Below are positions 59,265 to 64,000 of a stretch of DNA of 64,000 nucleotides, piece after piece (the stretch's first letter is position 1; each line of letters begins with the position of its first letter). The notes beneath the pieces are model-generated. The model saw nothing but the letters and a program-made list of their open reading frames with translations, made no database searches and was not told where the DNA came from. Source of the DNA: Mangrovihabitans endophyticus (GTDB taxonomy: Bacteria > Actinomycetota > Actinomycetes > Mycobacteriales > Micromonosporaceae); assembly GCF_014646155.1 (NCBI RefSeq), contig NZ_BMMX01000003.1, forward strand, positions 201,217 through 265,216, in the 5' to 3' direction. The position numbers and the translations under genes are program-made.

Positions 59265-59303
59265 TGCCCCGGCGCTTCGCCCTATCGGCGAAGTGCCGGG
59301 GCA
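59265..59303 (+). terminator. intrinsic-type hairpin terminator
   Basis: 17-bp stem TGCCCCGGCGCTTCGCC / GGCGAAGTGCCGGGGCA with a CTATC loop and one G-T mismatch, 14 bp after the stop of the crystallin-like gene. No U-tract, as usual in actinomycetes. Confidence 0.8.
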
Positions 59304-59508
59304 CGGGGGGCGCGGTGGCGTGAGCCGTTGTAGAAGCAGGCCCCCGTGCCCGGCAAGAGCCTGCCTCTGGTCGCCGACGGAGGCTGGGACAACGACTTGG
59401 CCGAGTTTCTCGTGGCGCTGCACGGCATCGACACCGTCGCCGGCGTTGGGCTCCCGGCCCGGGTCGACCCGCTGTTAGTGTTGGCCGTCCGATGTCACGG
59501 GGGAACTG
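59304..59508. other. gap upstream of the EgtD-like gene, no supported gene
   Basis: A GTG-initiated frame at 59346 reads DNDLAEFLVALHGIDTVAGV and is codon-biased like a gene, but has no ribosome binding site, continues into the next gene in another frame and matches nothing I recognise. It may be a gene remnant. Confidence 0.3.
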
Positions 59509-60543
59509 ATGAACTCGACGCACGGGTTGTTGACCGTCACACCGGTTCCGGCCTTCGCCGCCACCTACGACGCATTTCAGGTAGCCGATATTGCGGCGGC
59601 GATGGCCGAACGGCATGAGTTCCCTTACGAGTACACATATCTGGGCGTCGGTAGCCGGTACTGGAGTGATCAGGCCGAAATGTCCACGGCGGACAGCGCG
59701 TCCTCTGATCCGACCCCCTGGCTGATCGCGACCCATGCGGCCGAGGTGGTGGCTCTGCTTCGGCCGGGCCGCGCCGCGCGGGTGGTCGACCTCGGACCAG
59801 GCACCGGTTCCGGTGTTCACGGACTGATGGCCTATTTATCGATAGTGGATCGCCTTGATTCGTACCGGGCGGTGGACATCAGCCCAGACCTGTTGGCCAT
59901 GTCCGCGCGGCGTCTACGGGGTGCGTTTCCGGATGCGGTTGGCCGGATCCATGTCCACGAGGGTGACTTCACCGGTGAGGCCCTCGACGTGGCGATGAGT
60001 CGCGGCACCGACCGGATCGTGGTGATCGCAGGTGGGACGCTGCACAACCTTCGCGATCCCGATCTCCTGTTGCGCCGGGTAGCGGCCCGGTCCGACCGGA
60101 CGGACCTGCTGATGGTGACACTCCGGGTGGAGCCCGAATCCGGCCTGCCGGAGTTCATGAGACGGGTGCACACCGGGCGTACCCTCAAGCCGCAGAAACG
60201 GCTGGGTCTGGACCTGTGCGGCATCGATCCGGCCTGGTATGACACCGAACTCGGCTACAACCCGGTCGCACGGGAACTGTTCACGAGGGTGCGCCTGCTC
60301 CGCCCGGTCGATGTCGTGTTCGAGGGCCGCACCGCTCGGTTCGCTGCCGGTGACACCGTTACGGTGTGGCGCTACCGATACTTGACCGCCGCCGACGTCG
60401 AACGCCAACTGGGGCACGCCGGTTGGACGGTGCGGCTGCGGATTATCGCTCCTCCTGGCGGACGGACCGGGGTCGCCGCCGGTGACCACGTTCTCTTCGT
60501 GGCCACGCCGGTCCGGCAGTGTGTGAGCGGCACCGGTACGTGA
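59509..60543 (+). CDS. EgtD-like SAM-dependent methyltransferase (PF10017-like)
   Basis: 344 residues. The SAM site is VVDLGPGTGSGVHGLMAYLS, with acidic partner RAVDISPDLLAMSARRL; VVIAGGTLHNLRDPDLLLRR, LMVTLRVEPESG and the segment from ELGYNPVAREL onward fit the histidine-specific methyltransferase domain family that includes EgtD. The N-terminal half that binds the amino acid is divergent (YEYTYLGVGSRYW). In EgtD this domain trimethylates histidine; here no EgtB or other ergothioneine gene is adjacent. The next genes (tiny peptide, DUF6065-like, MFS) suggest a role in a small biosynthetic locus. Family moderately sure, substrate open. Confidence 0.7.
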   Translation: MNSTHGLLTVTPVPAFAATYDAFQVADIAAAMAERHEFPYEYTYLGVGSRYWSDQAEMSTADSASSDPTPWLIATHAAEVVALLRPGRAARVVDLGPGTGSGVHGLMAYLSIVDRLDSYRAVDISPDLLAMSARRLRGAFPDAVGRIHVHEGDFTGEALDVAMSRGTDRIVVIAGGTLHNLRDPDLLLRRVAARSDRTDLLMVTLRVEPESGLPEFMRRVHTGRTLKPQKRLGLDLCGIDPAWYDTELGYNPVARELFTRVRLLRPVDVVFEGRTARFAAGDTVTVWRYRYLTAADVERQLGHAGWTVRLRIIAPPGGRTGVAAGDHVLFVATPVRQCVSGTGT

Positions 60544-60577
60544 CGGGTATCGACGTGCAAGATCGTCAGATGGCTGC

Positions 60578-60606
60578 TTGTCATTTAGGTATTTCAATCA
60601 TACGAT
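60578..60606 (+). promoter_or_regulatory. near-consensus sigma-A-type promoter
   Basis: TTGTCA at 60578-60583, 17-bp spacer, TACGAT at 60601-60606, in an AT-rich island. Predicted transcription start near 60613, about 35 bp before the 29-codon ORF. Confidence 0.7.
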
Positions 60607-60647
60607 CTTTGCCGGGACCATGAGTCGAGCAACTGCGGGGAGCGAGC

Positions 60648-60737
60648 ATGTTCATGAGCGAGAAGGTTCGTCAGGGGCTGGTCTCAGCCGCTCGGGGCTC
60701 GGTGACCCCGGAGCGCCGGGAAACCGTCTGGGACTGA
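60648..60737 (+). CDS. 29-residue peptide, candidate precursor or regulatory peptide
   Basis: Reads MFMSEKVRQGLVSAARGSVT and ends PERRETVWD. GGGGAG lies 7-8 bp before the ATG and a near-consensus promoter lies about 40 bp upstream. The peptide is charged, has an amphipathic N-terminal half and ends in Trp-Asp. It lies between the methyltransferase and the DUF6065-like gene. It has no Cys and no signal peptide. It could be a RiPP-type precursor, a leader peptide or a small regulatory protein; no homologue is recognised. Only context and signals support it. Confidence 0.5.
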   Translation: MFMSEKVRQGLVSAARGSVTPERRETVWD

Positions 60738-60963
60738 GCCGGATCCGGAGCTGACACGGGGTTCCGGCCATTCATCGATCCGCGTGCGGCGACCTGCTCG
60801 TCAAGATGAGATGTCGCCGTACGCGGCACATCGACCGCGGCAGGGCGCGTGCTCATGACGCTGATTGCATGGCAGACGGCTCGGTCCTGGATGCCCGATG
60901 AGTGGTTCCCAAACAGGCCCGCGACCGTGACGAGCAGACCAGCGTCATACGGGGGATGGGGAG

Positions 60964-61797
60964 TTGCAGGACGACACTGACGCCGACGTTGCCCGGAACG
61001 GCGCAGCCGTCGGGCCACTCGTGGAATTCTTCTCAATCTATCCGGACACGCGGCCGCCCGAACCGGCGTCACGCGACCTCCGGGGTTCGCTGCCGGCGCG
61101 GGCCGCCCAGGTTTGCACTCCCATCACCACAGCTTCGGGTGTCGGGTGGTATCTGTTCCCACCAGTCGACTTCGCCCTGCGGTGGGACGGCGACGAGACG
61201 TTCTGGTCTCTCCTGGAGGACAACGAGCCGGCTCGGTGGCGATCGCTGGCCGGCGGCCGGGACGGCGTTCTCCCGAGTGGTGCTGACGCGATCGCGGCGG
61301 TGCCCGAGGGGCGGGTGAAGGATCTCGACATCTTCGATCGGTTGGGCGGCCTCCCAGCTTTCATCGACGCCGATCCACGCAGTCCGGAACGGGTGGAGGT
61401 CATCACGGGTCTGCTGGCTCGCACCCGGCCGGGATGGTTGCTGTCGTTGCGAGAGCCGCCGAACTGGCCGCGCACCGACGGCGTGCATGTGTACGAGGGT
61501 CTCATTGAGTGCGAGTGGTACCGCTCGTTCCTGCCGACGATTCTGCGGCTCACCACACAGGGCAAGGTGGTGCGCTTTTACCGGCACCTTCCGTTGATGG
61601 TGGCTCAGGTGATTCCGACCTCGATGGTGGAGGCGAACCGAGGTTCCGCTCCGATGCTGAGCGGCATGGCCGATTTTCCCGACGACGTGTGGGACGATTT
61701 CGTCGAGTTGCGCCGCGCCCGCCAAGACCCGACGAAACCGCGTACGTATGTGAGCCGGCAGCGCGACCGTCGCCGGGCGTCGTCACCCGATTCGTAG
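60964..61797 (+). CDS. DUF6065-like protein
   Basis: 277 residues. The TTG start at 60964 has a G-rich ribosome binding site (GGGGG) 8 bp upstream; a GTG at 61021 would give a shorter form beginning VEFFSIYPD, also plausible. Conserved blocks are VGWYLFPPVDFALRWDGDE and VYEGLIECEWYRSFLP, which I recognise as the DUF6065 pattern. No membrane segment or signal peptide. Function unknown. It lies 7 bp before the MFS gene and 226 bp after the peptide ORF; it is presumably cotranscribed with at least the transporter. Confidence 0.7.
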   Translation: MQDDTDADVARNGAAVGPLVEFFSIYPDTRPPEPASRDLRGSLPARAAQVCTPITTASGVGWYLFPPVDFALRWDGDETFWSLLEDNEPARWRSLAGGRDGVLPSGADAIAAVPEGRVKDLDIFDRLGGLPAFIDADPRSPERVEVITGLLARTRPGWLLSLREPPNWPRTDGVHVYEGLIECEWYRSFLPTILRLTTQGKVVRFYRHLPLMVAQVIPTSMVEANRGSAPMLSGMADFPDDVWDDFVELRRARQDPTKPRTYVSRQRDRRRASSPDS

Positions 61798-61804
61798 CTG
61801 CACT

Positions 61805-62992
61805 GTGCATACCCGCACGTCCGGTTACCGTGGGGCGTTGAGACATCCGGTCGCGGCCCGACTGCTCACCGCACAACTTGTCTCCGAACTCGGCTCGTTC
61901 GTCGGCCTGGCTGCCTTGATCCTGCTGGCGTTCGACGCCACTCATTCGTCGTTCGGTCCTGCCCTCGTTCTCGCCAGCCGATCGCTGCCGGCACTGTTCG
62001 TGGCCGGGGTGCTCGGCCGGTGGCTGGGCCGACCACCGCGACGGACGTCCCTGATGGTGGCGAACCTGACCGGCGCGGCGGCGGTCGCGGTCTGCGCAAT
62101 CGCGCCGAGCACCGGGACGGCGGTTGTGTCCGCCGCTCTGCTCGGGGCCACCCGCGCCGCGTTCCGCAGCGTGCAGGCCGCGATGATCGCCGAGTCGATT
62201 CCCTCGGACCTTCGGTTGCCGCTGCTCGGAGCCGCCGGTGTCATCAACCAAACGGCGCAGTGGCTGGGCATCCTGGTGGGCGCGGTCGTGACGCTGACCA
62301 TAGGTGTCCGCACCTCGCTGCTCCTCGACATCGTCTCTTACCTGGTCGCCGCCGCGGTGCTGGCCACCATCGCGGTCTCACCGCGACAAGCCGGGCGCGT
62401 TCGCTCCAAGCCGCTGGACGGCGTCCGCCTCGTCGCGTCTCATCCCGTCCTCCGGCCGCTCGCGGCGCTCGTGCTCGCGTCCGCGTTCAGCGGCTCCCTC
62501 GCCGAGGCGCTCGCACCGGCGGTGGCCGATGCTGGCTGGGTGCCGCCGTCGATGGCAGCAGCATCAGCCGGTGGCGCGGTGTTCACCCTGGTCGTCTCCC
62601 GCACCGATTTTCTGCGTACGGTTGCCAATCAGGTTCGCACCGTCATGGCACTCGGCGCGTCACTGGCTGCGACCGGGCTGCTGGTGATGGCGCACGGCCC
62701 CGACTGGCTTTACGTGTTGGGAAACGCGTCTGTCGGCGCCGCTCTGGGTTGGGTGGTCGGTGCGCAGGCGACCGTGATCGACGTGACGCCGGTCGACCGG
62801 GTGGGCCACGTCGAGGCGACGCTGGTCGCCGGCCTGATAACCGCGGGCGGGACGGGAGTCCTTCTGCTTGGATCGATCGCCAGGCTGGCTGGCCCGGGAG
62901 CGGCGTACGTGACCGGAGCCGTGGTTCTCACGGCGACCCTGATGACCGCCGGGCGACGTCTGACCAGCTCGACCCCGGCGGTGCCCGAATGA
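61805..62992 (+). CDS. MFS transporter (probable efflux)
   Basis: 395 residues, GTG start 7 bp after the DUF6065-like gene. About ten to twelve hydrophobic segments, for example LVSELGSFVGLAALILLAFD and VVGAQATVIDVTP; the overall pattern resembles macrolide- or drug-exporter-type MFS_3 proteins. Charged loop GRWLGRPPRRTSLMVAN corresponds to the motif-A region between segments 2 and 3. It probably exports the product of this small locus or confers self-resistance. Confidence 0.85.
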   Translation: MHTRTSGYRGALRHPVAARLLTAQLVSELGSFVGLAALILLAFDATHSSFGPALVLASRSLPALFVAGVLGRWLGRPPRRTSLMVANLTGAAAVAVCAIAPSTGTAVVSAALLGATRAAFRSVQAAMIAESIPSDLRLPLLGAAGVINQTAQWLGILVGAVVTLTIGVRTSLLLDIVSYLVAAAVLATIAVSPRQAGRVRSKPLDGVRLVASHPVLRPLAALVLASAFSGSLAEALAPAVADAGWVPPSMAAASAGGAVFTLVVSRTDFLRTVANQVRTVMALGASLAATGLLVMAHGPDWLYVLGNASVGAALGWVVGAQATVIDVTPVDRVGHVEATLVAGLITAGGTGVLLLGSIARLAGPGAAYVTGAVVLTATLMTAGRRLTSSTPAVPE

Positions 62993-63498
62993 CTGGCGCG
63001 GACCTGGCGGCAGATCGACAGCGGACGTCTCTCCGCGCACGCGCGTCGGTTGGTTCAGGATCGTCTGCGCGAAAGTGAAGGGCTCCATCACTCGATCACG
63101 ATTGGTTCATCCGGAAATGTCGATCTCCGTCCGGGTCGAGCGGATCGAGCAGGACCGGGATCAGCGCGTCATGGTCGTGGGCGTCGAAATAGCAGCCTTC
63201 GGCCGAGTACTCACCACGCGGAAAGCGCTGCGCCCGGGGAAAGCGTAAGTCTCAAATCGGATAAATACGACAGGGCAATAGCCATGAGAGGTAAATTCCC
63301 GACATCAACCATGATGAATTAACCGCTACGGTTATGCGCGTCTAGTTGTGGTTCGCCACTTCCTGGGGCCCGGTCCCGGGGCTGCCCGCGCGCTGAACCT
63401 GTGGACAGTCGTCGGCACGCGCGCACGGTTCGAAAGTCATGGCTCGACTTGAGTGGACGGGGGAACAGGCGACCACAGATAAGGGGAGAGGAACCAGC
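62993..63498. other. 506-bp intergenic region with an AT-rich segment
   Basis: Contains the uridine-kinase remnant (63096-63228). An AT-rich stretch at 63246-63326 (AAATACGACAGGGCAATAGC and CCATGATGAATTAACC) is probably promoter material for the repeat protein gene at 63499. Nothing else recognisable. Confidence 0.4.
63096..63228 (-). pseudogene. internal fragment of a uridine kinase-like gene
   Basis: The minus strand reads RFPRGEYSAEGCYFDAHDHD then ALIPVLLDPLDPDGDRHFR and a stop. It corresponds to the R-GRDSAEG-YRDSYDYD...LL-PL-P-G-RRYR segment found in actinobacterial uridine kinases after the P-loop. The P-loop and the C-terminal half are absent. It is a gene relic. Confidence 0.5.
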
Positions 63499-64000
63499 AT
63501 GACCGACCCAGCAAGAAGTGCCGCCGCTGACCCTGTTTCCGGTGGAACCGACCGGTCCGTCTCCGGAGTCGCGTCTGACGTTGCCGTGGACAGCACGAGC
63601 CGGTCCGTGGAGGTCAACCAGCCGCAGAATTACGACTCCGGGGTCTCGCCCGACGTCGCCGTGAACAGCACGGGCAAGGTCGTGGAGGTCCACAAGTCGC
63701 AGAATCACGACACCCTCTGGTATCACCTCGGCGAGGTCGACGGTGACCGCATCAATTGGCAGAGGTCCGTCCGGTACGACGATGGTGTGAGTCCGTCGGT
63801 TGCGATTGCCGATGATGGTCTGGTGGTGGAGGTTCATCAGTCGCAGAATCACGACACTCTGTGGTATCACGTTGGCCGGGTCGACGGTGACCGTATCCGG
63901 TGGGGCAGGTCCGTCCGGTATGACGATGGTGTGAGTCCGTCGGTTGCGATTGCCGATGATGGTCTGGTGGTGGAGGTTCACCAGTCGCAGAATCACGACA
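63499..64000 (+). CDS. protein of tandem 48-residue repeats (C-terminus beyond window)
   Basis: ATG 63499 with AGGGGAGAGG upstream; open to the window end (167 codons seen). After a Ser/Ala-rich start and one degenerate half-repeat, the unit Y-D-D-G-V-S-P-S-V-A-I...VVEVHQSQNHDTLWYHVG followed by RVDGDRIRWGRSVR begins at residues 45, 93 and 141 (63631, 63775, 63919). Spacing is exactly 144 bp. No signal peptide is seen. The repeat pattern (paired beta-strands, conserved Trp and His) suggests a beta-propeller or lectin-like fold, as in actinobacterial surface-binding proteins. Function unknown. Confidence 0.8.
   Translation, partial: MTDPARSAAADPVSGGTDRSVSGVASDVAVDSTSRSVEVNQPQNYDSGVSPDVAVNSTGKVVEVHKSQNHDTLWYHLGEVDGDRINWQRSVRYDDGVSPSVAIADDGLVVEVHQSQNHDTLWYHVGRVDGDRIRWGRSVRYDDGVSPSVAIADDGLVVEVHQSQNHD
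63631..64000 (+). repeat. 144-bp coding tandem repeat
   Basis: Copies begin at 63631, 63775 and 63919 (last cut by the window). Copies 2 and 3 differ at only two of the 82 comparable positions, both silent, whereas copy 1 is clearly diverged. This shows recent duplication or gene conversion. Confidence 0.9.

Noticed and set aside
59346..59618. 90-codon frame before and across the start of the EgtD-like gene.
   Set aside because: No ribosome binding site, overlaps the methyltransferase gene by 110 bp in another frame, and matches no known family.
63050..63322. 90-codon plus-strand frame in the last intergenic region.
   Set aside because: It runs across the uridine-kinase relic on the opposite strand and has no recognisable domain.

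Overview
The window is 64 kb of very GC-rich DNA with strong G/C bias at third codon positions, many GTG starts, 4-bp ATGA/GTGA gene overlaps, an AfsR-type regulator fragment, a mycothiol-type maleylpyruvate-isomerase-like protein, a DUF899 protein, a PF04672-type methyltransferase and F420-type LLM oxidoreductase. This fits a soil actinomycete, most likely Micromonosporaceae (Actinoplanes and relatives). The family placement is an inference from gene content and from the scattered CGATCTTG intergenic motif, not a computed result. The region looks like a chromosomal accessory or arm region: many transport and catabolic genes, secreted enzymes, several gene remnants, no ribosomal or tRNA genes, no CRISPR and no recognisable insertion sequence.

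Layout. 1-927: the 5' part of a UDP-glucuronate-decarboxylase-like epimerase leaving the left edge. 1501-8336: a LacI-regulated operon (regulator, FAD oxidoreductase, sugar ABC binding lipoprotein, two permeases, MetE-core-like protein) with two LacI-type operators 84 bp apart. 8358-9735: ArsR / AHSA1 / DinB-MDMPI stress operon on the minus strand. 9882-16285: single genes (two GNATs, a GH43 arabinanase, DUF899, an LPLTG cell-wall protein, an alpha/beta hydrolase, an NAD epimerase). 16314-24268: a macrodomain remnant, M36 fungalysin-like secreted protease, PF04672 methyltransferase, and a large modular GH54 arabinofuranosidase. 24454-32777: a secreted 2603-residue RHS polymorphic toxin with Hint and deaminase-like C-terminus, plus a SUKH-like immunity gene. 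32974-37173: HTH/TM protein, FMN-binding plus ferric-reductase-like pair, TetR-gap operon. 37347-41351: truncated AfsR, LLM oxidoreductase/TetR pair, frameshifted HAD pseudogene and repeats.

41791-58648 is the most coherent catabolic region. A plus-strand operon encodes a sugar ABC importer, a PfkB kinase that resembles E. coli YihV, an aldolase that closely resembles YihT (sulfofructose-1-phosphate aldolase), a DeoR regulator, an isocitrate/tartrate-type dehydrogenase and a lactaldehyde-dehydrogenase-like ALDH. This is the core logic of a sulfo-EMP or 6-deoxyhexose pathway: import, phosphorylation, cleavage to DHAP plus a lactaldehyde-like product, oxidation. A VapBC toxin-antitoxin pair separates it from a second block with three TIM-barrel isomerase/epimerase-like proteins, a hexulose-phosphate-synthase-like enzyme, a zinc alcohol dehydrogenase and three Gfo/Idh/MocA oxidoreductases, which together suggest oxidative, keto-sugar-type handling of a glycoside or cyclitol.

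58843-64000: a small secreted crystallin/protease-inhibitor-like protein with a strong terminator, then an EgtD-like methyltransferase, a 29-codon ORF with a near-consensus promoter and good ribosome binding site, a DUF6065-like protein and an MFS exporter. This resembles a small natural-product (possibly peptide-based) locus that I cannot match to a known one. The window ends with a uridine-kinase remnant and the start of a protein built from near-identical 48-residue repeats.
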